A program made the translations under genes and the position numbers. A model generated the notes under the pieces. It was not told the DNA's origin. It saw only the letters and a list, made by a program, of their open reading frames with translations, and searched no databases. Below, piece after piece: positions 1 through 10,320 of a DNA stretch of 64,000 bases. Source of the stretch: Prorocentrum cordatum (Eukaryota; Sar; Dinophyceae; Prorocentrales; Prorocentraceae); assembly GCA_963575745.1 (NCBI GenBank), contig CAUYUJ010015271.1:304408-368407 (forward strand), read 5' to 3'. The first letter of the stretch is position 1. The number at the start of each line of letters is the position of its first letter.

Positions 1-124
1 CGGGGGCGGGAGGGTGCGGGGGGGGGGGGGAGGCAGAACCCGAGCACGGCGAGCCGCCCGCTGCACCTCATCGCAGCGCAGCGATCGGCAGGGCGGGCAC
101 CCAAGGGCACTGCTGCACAGGGGC

Positions 125-280
125 AAGTCGGGCGTGTCCCTCTACAGGAGGGATGTGCAACGATAGTTAAAGCATAGTGTGGGAACGATTGTCTTGACTA
201 TGTTGGGCTAGTTTAGAGCATTGTTTGACTTTTTGTTGTTCCTCCAAAATCCGCCTGTAGGAGGACATGCCCGACCTAAG
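125..280. mobile_element. Family A inverted-repeat element, copy A1
   Basis: A short non-coding element of 156 bp. The left end AAGTCGGGCGTGTCCC and the right end GGACATGCCCGACCTAAG are imperfect inverted repeats of about 30 bp, each containing a CTGTAGGAGG-like block. The AT-rich middle contrasts with the GC-rich flanks and resembles copy A7 (shared ATAGTTAAA and CATAGT blocks). It carries no ORF, so it looks like a MITE moved by proteins encoded elsewhere. It lies just upstream of the response-regulator exon, probably in its intron. No clear target duplication was found for this copy. Confidence 0.8.
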
Positions 281-380
281 CCTAGGGTCACTCTCGCCTG
301 TAGTCGGGAGATCGTCGATGCGATGTACTCCACCCCCGGGGGCCAAAGGGCGCAGCTCCCCCCATTTGTGGACGGTGTGA

Positions 381-1397
381 AAGGTCCAGGAGGAAGCCAG
401 TGGTCCTCTGCCTGCGCGAGACTTTGACATAGACCCGGCAACAGTCGAGGTCGTCTACGCGGAGGACGAGGAAGTCTTCAGGGAGACAGCAATACGTGAA
501 CTCTTAAAGGTCGGCTTTGTCCGCAACAATATCCACGAGGCCGCCAACGGCATCGAGGGGCTTCACCACCTCGCTCGCTTGCAGACGGAGGGCAACCCAA
601 CGAAGCCGCTAGTGGTCATCCTGGACGTGCGAATGCCTGGCATGGACGGCCGCGAGTGCGCCCTGCAGATCCAGGAGCTCGTGAAGAAGAAGGCGCTCAG
701 GCGGGAGCCGTTCGTTATCTGTATCTCGTCAATCCATCGGCAGGTCACAGTGGACGAGGGCAAGGGGAATTTTCAGATTGTACTCCCAAAGCCCTTCGGA
801 ACAACTTTCCTCATGCAGGTGCTGGACGCGCTCAGGAAGTGGTGGACCATGGGGCATGGACGACACCTTCCAGCGTGGAAGGAGTTCAGCCCAGCGCAGA
901 TCGATCTCATCGCCGCTGACGACGAGCCCATATGCCGGCTCTCGTCGTCCACGGCTTTCGTCCAAGTTGGAGTCAGCCAGGACGCCGTGAACGAGGCGTG
1001 CGACCAGGACGATTTGTTGGAGCTCGTCCAAGAGGCACAGGGGGGAGATGCTACCAGGCCGCTCATAATTCTCCTTGGCACCGAATCTTGGGCATTCACG
1101 CTGAGGCAGACCATGGAAAAGATGACGCCAGAACAAAGAAGGAGGGACCCCTTCGTGGTCTGCACATCCGTCGACAGCCAGCGCATTAGCAATTCGCCCT
1201 CGGTCGAGCATTTCCACGCCTTCCTTCCAAGCCACTTCAAACCGAAACACGTCGAATGGTGCCTGGAGTTGTGCCGCCTATGGTGGCTCACCCGCGGTGA
1301 CGGGCCCGCACCCAAGGACGACAACGATGACGACTCCGACTCCGAGCAGTCGGAAGCTTCTGAGCCCTCGGCACCTTCCGAAGGTTCCAACGAGTGA
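381..1397 (+). CDS. Tandem response-regulator receiver-domain protein (partial, 5' exon missing)
   Basis: The frame is open from 381 to a TGA at 1395-1397. Domain 1 (about 441-830) has the receiver hallmarks: an acidic cluster AEDEE, the phospho-acceptor Asp in ILDVRMPGMDG, and the conserved Lys in PKPFG. Domain 2 (about 900-1250) repeats the fold, with an acidic IAADDE start and a matching IILLG strand, but Gly sits where the acceptor Asp should be. It therefore looks like a non-phosphorylated pseudo-receiver. The C-terminus is a Ser/Asp/Glu-rich acidic tail. Receiver domains accept phosphate from histidine kinases in two-component relays; no output domain is visible. No convincing ATG begins this exon. 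The true start is probably upstream across an intron that holds element A1, with an AG acceptor near 420 or earlier. Function beyond phospho-signalling is not inferable. Confidence 0.75.
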   Translation, partial: KVQEEASGPLPARDFDIDPATVEVVYAEDEEVFRETAIRELLKVGFVRNNIHEAANGIEGLHHLARLQTEGNPTKPLVVILDVRMPGMDGRECALQIQELVKKKALRREPFVICISSIHRQVTVDEGKGNFQIVLPKPFGTTFLMQVLDALRKWWTMGHGRHLPAWKEFSPAQIDLIAADDEPICRLSSSTAFVQVGVSQDAVNEACDQDDLLELVQEAQGGDATRPLIILLGTESWAFTLRQTMEKMTPEQRRRDPFVVCTSVDSQRISNSPSVEHFHAFLPSHFKPKHVEWCLELCRLWWLTRGDGPAPKDDNDDDSDSEQSEASEPSAPSEGSNE

Positions 1398-2550
1398 GGT
1401 GCCAGGGCAGCGCCTGTTGGCAGGTACCTGCTAGACATTTCAGATCCATCCGCTTTAATTCTACGCCACGCTCTACGGCCATTGCACCATAGGTCGTCCT
1501 TTACACGCGCGAAAGAAAACCTCTTTGAGAGACAGTGCCCCCGAGAGAGCTTTCGCTCATGAGAGCCCCTCCCCTTCGCTTTCCGGTACAGTGACTCTTC
1601 GCCTGCCGGACTTGTAATATCCCCAGAGACCTGGGCAGGAGCCACGCAGGGTGCGCGCTGTGCACGCTGCTGCCTCCTCCTCGCTCTCTCTCCTGCCGCT
1701 GCGTTGCGTGCTGCTGCCCTTCCCGCCTCTCCTCACCCCCCCCCCTCCCCATCTCTCCTGTCCCTCCCCTGTCTTCCGCCTCCTGCCTCCCCCTGTCCCA
1801 TGATTTGTTCATGAGGTTTAGACCTCTTCCCCGGGACCGGTTTTTCACCCTGAATCGTTTTTCACGGTCCTGAGGCCCGGTGAGGGCCCCCACAGAAGCC
1901 GAAAACTGCAGAACACCTCCCGTCGTGATTTCTTCCTTGCTCGAGGGGGTCTGGTAAAACAGGGCTAGGATCGGGATAAATCGCTCCAGAGCGTTCCGGA
2001 GCGCTCTCAGAGCGTTCCGGAACGCTCTGGAGCGGCCGCGGCGCCCGATACACCCTCCAAACCCGCCGCTTCTCAGAGATTTTTCGAGCTCTCCCGAGCC
2101 TGTTTTGCCCCGATCTTCGCGTCGTCTTACCTGGGGCCGTGGCGCCCCGGGAGCAGCAGCCCAACGTTTTGCCGCATGGGAGTTTGAACACATGTGATCT
2201 GGGACAAAGCTGGACGGGGGCGGTTTTCCACTGCGGATGTACCAGCGCCGACGCTGAACTGCTCGGGGCGGCGCAAACATCCATACCCGTGCCCTCGTGT
2301 TCTGGATTCCAGTCGGTGGCGAGCCCGGGGGAAGTGAGAAGGGGCGGGCCTTCTCAGGAGGCTCGAAGGTCCCCTGGGCCTGCCGAGAAGTTCTCCGAGC
2401 CCTCCCCGAGGCGAGGCGAGGCGACTCCCAGTTCGCCCGTGAGGGCGGCCGCGCGCGGGGCTGGGAGTGGGCGCCCGGGCGCCGCTCATTCAGTCAAGGG
2501 TAGACCTGTCTCTGTTTGTACGGTGCACATAATCGTCCTCCAATTGTGTC
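1398..2550. other. Non-coding spacer with pyrimidine tract and GAGCGTTCC repeat
   Basis: No gene was recognised. About 1670-1800 is a C/T-rich tract. At 1961-2060 is a GC-rich block with several copies of the near-palindrome GAGCGTTCC/GGAACGCTC followed by GGCCGCGGCGCCCGA. The same block recurs in diverged form at 32085-32180 and 53638-53695, so it is a dispersed repeat. Confidence 0.6.
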
Positions 2551-2551
2551 C

Positions 2552-2662
2552 ACAAGGGAAGAGGAGGAGGAGGAGGGGGAGGGGGAGGGGGAGGGAGAGG
2601 GGGAGGGGGAGGAGGAGGGGGAGGAGGAGGAGGAGGGGGAGGAGGAGGAGGAGGAGGAGGTT
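2552..2662 (+). repeat. (GGA)n microsatellite
   Basis: Nearly pure GGA/GGGGGA purine tract of about 110 bp. It gives long spurious Glu/Gly or Pro/Leu ORFs on both strands. Confidence 0.95.
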
Positions 2663-2779
2663 GCTGTCCTCCCTGGAATATGGCACACAGCGTGCTGCTC
2701 GGGGCCGTGCCGGCGGCCCGCGGCAGGCGCCGTGTGCCCCTGTGGCGCGCGGGCTCCTCGCGCGGGGGGGCCCGGGCAG

Positions 2780-2905
2780 GCCCGCGGGGCGGGGCCGACG
2801 CCCTGCGGGGGCGCCGCGGGCCGACCCCTTCGGGAACCCCCTCGGGGGCGCCCCTCGGGGACGCCGCGGGCCGACCCCCTCGGGGACCCCCTCGGGGCCT
2901 CCCCT
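2780..2905. repeat. GC-rich minisatellite (GGGGNCGCC type)
   Basis: Short degenerate tandem units such as CCCCTCGGGG alternate with CGCCGCGGGCCGACC. The tract directly abuts the family B array. Confidence 0.6.
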
Positions 2906-3319
2906 TCGGGAGGGCAGGGAGCACACAGACACCAGGAGTCGTCGATCCCCCAGAAAAGATAGGGGAAAATATGGGAAGGGGGGGGAGGACAGAAGCCCCG
3001 AAAATAATCATGGGAACATATGGTTCGGGCCCCCTCCCCCTCGGGGCCTCCCCTTCGGGAGGGCAGGGAGCACACAGACACAAGGAGTCGTCGATTCCCC
3101 AGAAAAGATAGGGGAAAATATTGGAAGGGGGGGGGGAGGACAGAAGCCCCGAAAATAATCATGGGAACATATGGTTCGGGAGGGCAGGGAGCACACAGAC
3201 ACAAGGAGTCGTCGATTCCCCAGAAAAGATAGGGGAAAATATGGGAAGGGGGGGAGGACAGAAGCCCCGAGAATGATCATGGGGACATATGGGGGATCCT
3301 GTCCTGTTATTTGTGTATG

Positions 3320-3359
<40 letters not shown>

Positions 3360-3365
3360 GGGGCC
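2901..3365. repeat. Family B element, three tandem copies (B1 array) ending in (GT)n
   Basis: Three head-to-tail units start with GGGAGGGCAGGGAGCACA at about 2908, 3057 and 3178. Each continues through GTCGTCGATTCCCCAGAAAA, a GGGGAAAATATGGGAAGG block and GACAGAAGCCCCGAAAAT. Only the last unit has the TG-rich 3' end: a (GT)n run at 3326-3355 followed by CCCGGGGCC. Single diverged copies of the same element lie at about 36877, 37194 and 39134. Confidence 0.8.
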
Positions 3366-4283
3366 TCTTCACTCCCTGCCAAAGCCCAGCCCGGCTTCCA
3401 GCCTCAGGTGAGGGGGAAGACGCACGGGTGCAAGGGTGCAGGGACACCCAGACGAGGGTCGATCCAGGCAAGGGTGTGGTGAGGCCTGCTCCCGCACTGG
3501 ATCCTGATCCCTGGAGGTCCCCAGAGGTCCGAAGAGGGCGACGAGCGTTCAACTTGGGGGCAGCATTGGGGGGGCGGGGCTCATCGGGGAATGGGTCGAC
3601 CCCCAGTCACCCATTCATCTCCGATAAGGGGCCTGATAACCCACACCGTCCAGGAACGTACGGATTCGCTATCGCGGGCCTGTCGCCGATCTATCGGCGA
3701 TGCGTCGCCGAATCCTGGTCGCTGTCCCCCCTGTGCCAGTTCCCCCCCTATCGTTACATACAGAGATCGAAAGCGACACCAGTTGCTCTCACGGGGCCAG
3801 TCAGACGTGTTGTGCGGCTTGGTCTCTGGAGCCCCCAAACATGTACGGCACGCGCGGGAACGCAAGGATCAGGAACGAGATTGTTGGGGAGATCCGGTCA
3901 GTTAAGCAGGTGGCCCCATTGAAGATCTCAGGAGTATCGACTAGGAAGGATGACATGGATGGTTGCTGAACGAACGCACGGTGTGCCAGTAGCGATGCTG
4001 CAGACTTGTGTCGAGCTTATCTGCAAGAAACACGATAATTGCCAGAACACACAAGAGTACGTCAGTGATTGGTACCACCTGCTCGCGCACGCCCTGTCAA
4101 CGTTTGCAGGCGCAGCGCGCATGATAGTTATGCCGAGCACTCATGCTTTGTAGTGCGACCCCTGAGTATGTGTTTCATTCGACTGAGTGGGCTGGAGGAA
4201 ACCTGCCATCGATTGTTGCAGCGCTTACCGTCCAGCAGCCACAGCCTTCAGCTTTACGTCCATGGCGACGCATGCGTTCGAGC
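3366..4283. other. Spacer without recognisable gene
   Basis: Mixed-composition DNA. Several frames are open for 60-200 codons but show no domain or motif. I see no feature to call. Confidence 0.4.
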
Positions 4284-4777
4284 CTCTAGCTTTAAGTCGG
4301 GCCCGTTCCGCATTTTTTATCATATCGTAGTCTGTTTTGCGAATTTTTTATTGAGTCGCTTCGCTCATTTCGCCGGCCCTGGAGCGCTATTTGGGGCCTC
4401 TTGGGCCCGTCTTGGGGGCTTTGGGGGGGGCTTCTTGGGAGCGTCTTGGGGCTCCTTGGCGGCGTATTGGGCTCCCCTGGGGCCTCTTAGGGGGCTCTTG
4501 GGGGCCCCTTGGGGCGGGAGGGGGGGTAGTCAATTGCAGCCCCCCCCCTCGGAGGCAACGATCCTCGTGAGGGGTGGCGAAAAATAGCCTCCCCCTTGGG
4601 GATCACCCGGGACCCAGCCGGGGATCGGCCGGGGTACTTTTCGTCCGGGGCCCCCCAGGGGCCGCCCCGCGCGCGCGAACTAGAAATATTGTTAAGTAGT
4701 TATCGGAGATCTTAGCACGCCTCTGGCCCGTTGGGCCGGCGAATTTTTCGTCGAAAATCCCGACTTAACTCTAGCTT
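4284..4777. mobile_element. Family A-related larger element A10 with 9-bp target duplication
   Basis: The 476-bp element (4293-4768) begins TAAGTCGGGCC and ends CCCGACTTAA. It is flanked by the exact 9-bp direct repeat CTCTAGCTT (4284-4292 and 4769-4777). Further in, TTTCGCCGGCCC (about 4368) is mirrored by GGGCCGGCGAA near 4735, so the inverted repeat is long and interrupted. The core holds degenerate GGCCTCTTGGG repeats (4378-4520) and the module GATCCTCGTGAGGGGTG, which is shared with 20790-20825. No ORF is convincing. Confidence 0.75.
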
Positions 4778-4860
4778 CGATCCCCCATCCTCGAGCCTCC
4801 AACGTCCAACCCCGAGCTTCGATCCTCGAGCCTCGATTCTCGAGCCTCGCACCCGGATGC
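4778..4860. repeat. TCGAGCCTCGA short tandem repeats
   Basis: Repeated TCGATCCTCGAGCCTCGAT-like units form a small minisatellite of self-complementary blocks. Confidence 0.6.
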
Positions 4861-5417
4861 CGCGCCAAGGTCCGCGCGGTGTGTGACATCGCGTCCTCGC
4901 CAAAGTTTCTGTTCGCGCAGTATCGTCAGCACCGTTTTCTGCAAGGGCATCGGTGTCAAATCTGCCCTCGGCGTGGCCGGCAGGCCCCACCCGCCGCCCC
5001 CGCTCGGCGAGCGGCCGGTCTTGCGGGGGAAATGATCGGGGGAGCGTAAGACCCGGGTTTGCCAGGACTCGGGTTCGCCATCGTTTTTTTGACGACCGCG
5101 CCTCGGATTTTGACGAGGAGGAGTTTCGTGGGATGTCTGCAGCGGGAGGCCTCGTCAAAATGCAGGCTCGGCCTCGTCATTTTTTTGACGACCTCGTCGG
5201 GGATTTCCGAGTCCCCTGTACCCAGGTCTTACGTCCCCCTGAAATGAGGGAACGAAGGTGGTACGATGTTGCAGCGTTGTACCCCACAGTGCGCACGTCG
5301 AATACGGAAGTGGCCAGCCAGCTGGTCCCTCACGCCCCCGTGTGCCAACACGAAAATGTTGCTTGTGTCCATTTGGGGTCAGGCGCTCGGCTGATTTTGA
5401 GCAACGGTTGAACGCAG
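4861..5417. other. Spacer with a block repeated at 10.7 kb
   Basis: No gene seen. Positions 5331-5407 (CCCCCGTGTGCCAACACGAA, then a GTCCATTTGGG block and TGATTTTGAGCAACG) recur in diverged form at 10702-10797. Confidence 0.5.
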
Positions 5418-6098
5418 ATGCTGGCCCGTGTGCCGTGCGCCCTCGACGCCGCGCGGCGGCGTTTCCGAAACGTGTTTCATGAGTACGATATCCTCGGCCT
5501 GCGCCTGGCGCTTCAGGCGGACGAGACCGAGTTCAAGGAAATGTTTGTGCAGGTGGCGGCGGCCGCGGACCGCGGTGTGGAGGAGGCACGGCGGCGGCTG
5601 AGGGATTTCGTGGACCAGGCAATAGTCGAGGAACCTGTGCAGAAGCGGTCGAGGACGTTCCATGGCTGCCCTGAACGGGTCATGCTGGACGACGCCGTGG
5701 CGTGCATCATGGTGGCGGCCAGCCGAGGAACGCCCGAGGCCCCGCCGCCGCCGGGGCCCGTGCGATGGTGGGGACCCGCTTCGCTCGAGGTGTCGCGCGG
5801 CAGCAGAGGAGAGCCGCAGCGGGCTGGAGGCGCAGGAGTGGGCTCGGTGGGAGCCTCGGCTGGTCGCGCTGCTCGGGGAGATGGGAGCACCCTCGCTGAA
5901 GACGGCGCGGTCCTGCATGGACCCTGGGCGGACGAAGGACGGCAATACCTGGAGGCCTACAGGTTGATACCAGCACCAATATTCGCGGTATGCCCCCAGA
6001 GGGGGAGCATGGCCCCGATCTCGGTGGTGGCGGTGGTGGTAATAATCGGGCTTCCTAGGTGGCCAGAAGATTACCACCAATACCGAATTCTAGGATAA
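5418..6098 (+). CDS. Hypothetical protein fragment
   Basis: The frame opens with ATG at 5418. The first ~110 codons look protein-like: a charged, helical stretch FRNVFHEYDILGLRLAL, then EEARRRLRDFVDQAIVEE and VMLDDAVACIMVAASRG. After about 5750 this frame turns into Pro/Gly/Arg-rich sequence. Another frame becomes the more plausible one (5800-5960, with WARWEPRLVALLGEMGAPSL), which suggests a frameshift or an intron near 5740-5800. I do not recognise a family. It could be an exon of a host gene or part of a transposon ORF; the neighbouring 6.3-kb recombinase-like fragment favours the latter weakly. Confidence 0.35.
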   Translation: MLARVPCALDAARRRFRNVFHEYDILGLRLALQADETEFKEMFVQVAAAADRGVEEARRRLRDFVDQAIVEEPVQKRSRTFHGCPERVMLDDAVACIMVAASRGTPEAPPPPGPVRWWGPASLEVSRGSRGEPQRAGGAGVGSVGASAGRAARGDGSTLAEDGAVLHGPWADEGRQYLEAYRLIPAPIFAVCPQRGSMAPISVVAVVVIIGLPRWPEDYHQYRILG

Positions 6099-6297
6099 TC
6101 CTCACCCGGTTGGAGCAAGCCCTTGTCTTGCTGTTGGTGTCCAGTTCCAAACCTCCGAATCTCGGGCCGCGCGCGAATCAGCGCGGCGAGGTCGCGCGTG
6201 CCCACCATGGGGACGATGCGTAGGTAGCCCTTGCGTCCGCGCGAGGCCGCTGGCCCGCTACGCGCGCGCCGAGGCCGCGGGGGCGCGCGGGCAGGCT

Positions 6298-6560
6298 GTG
6301 CCCAACCAGGCCGTGCGCGTCGCGGCGTGGACAGAGCGCGTGGCCGGCGTGGACCTCAACGACAAACTCTCGGCGCGACCCGAGGCCCAGCGGGTCGCCA
6401 CGAACGTGGAGATGCCCCTCGGCATGGGCAAGGGCAGGGCGACGCGGGCAGCGCGCTTCCCCTTCGCTTTCATCGGGGCCCTGGAGCGGTTGATCATGGA
6501 CGAGGGCTTCGCGAGGTACTTGCGCGGGGTGGCTTGGCTTCGCCTCGTCGCAACTGGCCC
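6298..6560 (+). pseudogene. Tyrosine-recombinase element fragment (N-terminal region)
   Basis: The translated segment includes RFPFAFIGALERLIMDEG followed by RYLRGVAWLRLV. This pattern is familiar to me from the N-terminal part of tyrosine-recombinase ORFs that are abundant in dinoflagellate genomes; the assignment rests on memory of that family, not on a catalytic motif. The similarity stops after about 6550 and no Arg/His-x-x-Arg/Tyr catalytic set is seen downstream. If the assignment is right, this is a truncated relic. Confidence 0.35.
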
Positions 6561-8824
6561 CCTTCACGGCGCCTCGGGCGAGGGCCCTAACGGCCGCGCT
6601 GGGGCGCGCGAGTGCCAGCGGGGCGGGGCGCAGGAAACCAGGGCCGCAGCTTGCGGCGCCCCGTGGGCGCTGCATTCTGGGCCCAGCATGGACGCGGACG
6701 GGCCGCGACCCGCGGCGGCGGGTTGCGGATTCCGAGAGGGAGTTGTTCCTGCCATGGCGCGACGACGCGGGGCAGGAGGTGGCCCGCAAGCCCGCCGGGC
6801 ACGCAGAGTCGGCGGCGGCGGGCCAGGAGGTGCTTCGGAGGACGCTGAAGCCAGCGGCCTGCGCGGGCGAAGGAAGTCGCGAGCTTCTGGACAGAGCGCT
6901 CGGCGCGGGCGACGACCCCCTCGGCCACGGCGGCGATGGCGCTGACACGCTCGCGCGGGCGCGTCGCGCGGTCGCCGCCCAGCTCCAGCGGCGGTTCGCG
7001 GAGGCGCTGCGTTCCGGGAAAGTTCGCGTGGATCCTGACGCCGCGGCGCCCATCCCAGGCCCGGCGAATTGCATTGCATGACGTCGTCGAGGACGACCCC
7101 CCCAGCGCAGCGCGCGGCGAGCGTGGCATTTGAGCCCCGCGCGGCCTTCGAGGTCTGCGCCAGCGGTTTGGCCGCGTCGCCCGAAAACAACGAGGGGCGC
7201 GGCAGCCCAGCGGGCGCCGTCGAAGGCGGAGCAAGGGGAACCGCCGCGCCACCGACGGGGGCAGCAGCCCCCCTGTGGAGACCGCGGGGGGCAGAGGACG
7301 TCCGCGACAGCGTTGTCGACCGCAGCTGGACGAACGCTCAGACTGGAGACGGAGAACGGCAGTCCCTCCCGAGGACAAAGAAACCGAGGAGGTCGGCAGC
7401 CACTTCAGCGCGCGCGCGAAGATGCGCAGGGTGGCCAGGCCCCGCGAAATCGGAGGCTGTTGCCGGGCGCCCAGTAGGTCGCCGCTGAACGTGCCAGACC
7501 CGAAGGAGTACGACATGGCCCGCCAGACGCGCCCGCGCTTCATCTCGGCCGCGACGACGACTGCAGCCGCCGAGTGCGAGGGCGAGGGCTCGGGCAGTCC
7601 ATCGAGCGCCTCTCGCTCCAATGTGTCCGGAGAGACCGCGCGGGGAGAGGCTGCTGGCTGAGGAATGCACCGGCGGCCGCTGGCTCCGCGTGACCTTCCG
7701 GGGCAGGGGCGCGCGGCCCAGCGATGGGGCAGCCGAGAGGGCGCCGGCAGCAGCGGGTCCTTGCGACCCTTGGGGGCGAGGGCCCGCTCGGGCACGAGCG
7801 GTCAGGGGCCGCGCTGACGGGGCGCCGGCCGCGGCGCGGCCCCGGGCGTGGCCCGCGCAGGCACTGGCCAGCAACGGTCCAGATTTGGCAGAGGAGGGCC
7901 GCGCACAGGTGGGGGCGTTGTCAGCGCGCCGACGCGATGGCCCCGACCCCCCGTCGACTGGTGGACGCCCCCCCTCCTCGCCGATAACGCCCGCCCCGCC
8001 CGCGGGCCCTTCCCCCCGCTGCCGGCGGGTGGGGCCCTGGCGAAGAAGGACATCATCGCGCTGGGTTGGATCTTATGGCAAGCGGGCGGGCTTCGGCGCC
8101 GCGCGTCGCGTCGCTCTGCCGAGCTGGGGGAGTCGTCGCTGGGTCCGCAACCGTTTCGATCGAGGGGTTTGGATTGGGGCCCGCTTGGCATGCGGCTCAG
8201 GCCGCCCCCGGCGTCGCCTGCGAGGCCCTGAGCGATGGGGGGCTCGACGGCGCGCCGCCGAAGGCATTCGCGCGGTCGCCCGCGCCAAACTCGGACCCGC
8301 GCTTCCTCGTCGCGAAGGAGGGCGCGCCGCTAACGGGCGCGCGCTGCCGCGCCCTGCGGCGCGACGAGCCCGGACAAGTTCTCCGCCCCGATGAACTCCA
8401 GCGAGGACGTCGGGAAGTTCGCCGAGGCCGCGTTCGACGCGGGCGCGACGGCTGGGATGGAACCGCGCGCGACGGCGGCAGCGCTGACGCGCGCGCGGCG
8501 GGCGGCGCGGCAATGGGTGGGAAGTGCAGGGCCGATGCCCGCCGCGCAGTCAGGCCGCTGCGCGCGCCCGATCGCCAGGCGACGCGGCCGACCTCCAAGA
8601 AGACGCGCTGGGAGCTCGCGGAGGGCCGGGCGGTGGCATCGTGCCCAGGCAGATGGCAAGCGGGTCGACATCTGGGCGGAGGCGCTCGCGGCGGCCCACC
8701 CAGCCGAGGAGGGCGAGGACCCCGACCTTCCGACTCCAGTTTGGCCCAGCGCGGGGGCGATTCTGTTCAGGGCGGCGGCGGCCGCCAGAGTCGAAACCCC
8801 GCGGGGCCCGGAAGCGCCGCGCCC
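6561..8824. other. Very GC-rich region open in several frames
   Basis: Overlapping open frames of 130-400 codons occur on both strands (for example minus 7795-6587 and plus 7621-8394). They are rich in Arg, Ala, Pro and Gly, as expected when stop codons are rare at high GC. No domain or consistent codon pattern singles out one frame, so I do not call a gene. An exon on either strand cannot be excluded. Confidence 0.4.
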
Positions 8825-8964
8825 AGGTCGGCCCGTCCGTCCACAGGAGGAATATCAACAAAATAATGCAGGAATAGTCATCGGGCATTTTTTGGACCAC
8901 TTCTTGCTAATGTTTGTTCAATTTTTGCCCAAGATTCCCCCGCGGGGGGGCGCGCCCGACCTAG
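8825..8964. mobile_element. Family A inverted-repeat element, copy A2
   Basis: Left end AGGTCGGCCCGTCCGTCCAC and right end GCGCGCCCGACCT are inverted repeats. The inner AT-rich segment (AAAATAATGCAGG, TTGTTCAATTTTTGCCC) is a sharp island in GC-rich DNA. The flanks are GCGCC-rich, so a target duplication cannot be proved. Confidence 0.7.
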
Positions 8965-10320
8965 CGCGCCAGAGAAGCGCATCGCGCGCGTGGGCGCGGG
9001 CACTTTCGCGCTCGGTCAGCACCTCACGAAAAGGCAGGGATTGCAGGGCGAGGGCCCGCATCAGCACCAGTCGCACCTGGGCCGCGCGCTCGGGGGGCGC
9101 GCCTGGAAGCCCGCGGCAAGGGGCGCGCGGGGCGACGCGGCGGCGCGCCAGCCGTGGAACCAGACATTGCAGCGCGAGCAACCGACGCGCAAGAAGGCCT
9201 GGCAGCTGGCGCAGAAGGAACGCCCGCAGTTCCACGCGGCGCCCTGGAGGGCAACGGGCGACCCGGCGGTCGAGGACGCCAGGCGGCAATAATATTTGCG
9301 CCAGGCTCAACTCCGAGATGGCCAAGTGCGACCCAAAGGAATGCCGGTTCCTCCGCGCGCGCCCGCCCCGCTTCGCACGGGGCCGCCCGCGGCGCGAGCC
9401 AAGGGGGTCAGCTCGCAGGGCAGACGCGCGGGGCGAGGCTTTTTTCGGGAAGCCCCGCGACGCCGCTGCCGATCCAGGGCGCCCCGCGGGGCAGGCGAGC
9501 GCCGCCGGCGCCGCTGCGCGGGGGCGGCGAGCGGCGCCGGCGCCGCGGCGACGACGGCGGCGTCGCGGGGCTAGGGGCGCCGCCCCCCCACTGCCGCCGC
9601 CAGCGGAACCAAACCCAGCGCCCCGAGCGGGCGCGTCCTCGCGCCAGGGTTCCGCGCGACGGCAGCCCGCGCCGTTTACGGGGCGATGCCGGCAGCTTCT
9701 TAGGCCATCGCGGCGCTGGAGCTCAGGGGAGCGACCCCCCGCGCGCGGCTGTTCTCGCGGCCCGGGGAGGTCCGCGAGAGGGCGAATTTCAATATGGCGG
9801 GGTCGACGGACAACCTGCGCCTGCGCGGCGAACAGGGCCACGTCGACCAAGTGGCCGTTGACGGCCCTCCTCGTCGAGCTCCCAGCGAAGTTGAGGTCGC
9901 GCAACATGGCGCCGACCGGCTGCCGCGCGACGAGAACCATGACGCAGACGACCTCAGCATCATGAGGGCGACGGACTTCGACGAGTCCTTTAGGATCCAC
10001 GCGGCGGCCGCGGACCTGAAGCTTCGCGCGCTTGACGACCTGGCGCAGGCCCCCCAGGCATTCCGCGAGTCGGTCGCCGAGGAGAGGGCGGCCGCCGCGG
10101 GCAGGGCGCCCGTGGCCAGGCGCTGCCGAGGGCGTCTCGGACGACGTCTTGCGGGCAGAGCTGCAGCGGCGCGCGTGGCCCCGCGCGACCTTGCGGGGCG
10201 GGGGTAGCATTCGGGATCGTCTTGAACCCCCACACTCCGGCGGGCGCCGCCGAGATGGGGGGGGGCCCTTGCGCTTCCGGGCCCCCCCCTCGTTCCGCCG
10301 CGGCGGCAGGGGTTTAAAGG
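8965..10320. other. GC-rich region open in several frames
   Basis: Long frames exist on both strands (plus 8391-9965; minus 10417-8918). The plus-strand stretch at 9940-10110 (ESFRIHAAAADLKLRALDDL) looks the most protein-like, but it has no recognised domain. No gene is called. Confidence 0.35.

Noticed and set aside
2139-3204. Long open frames on both strands through the GGA and family B repeats
   Set aside because: They are periodic Glu/Gly, Arg/Gly or Pro/Leu translations of tandem repeats with no domain.
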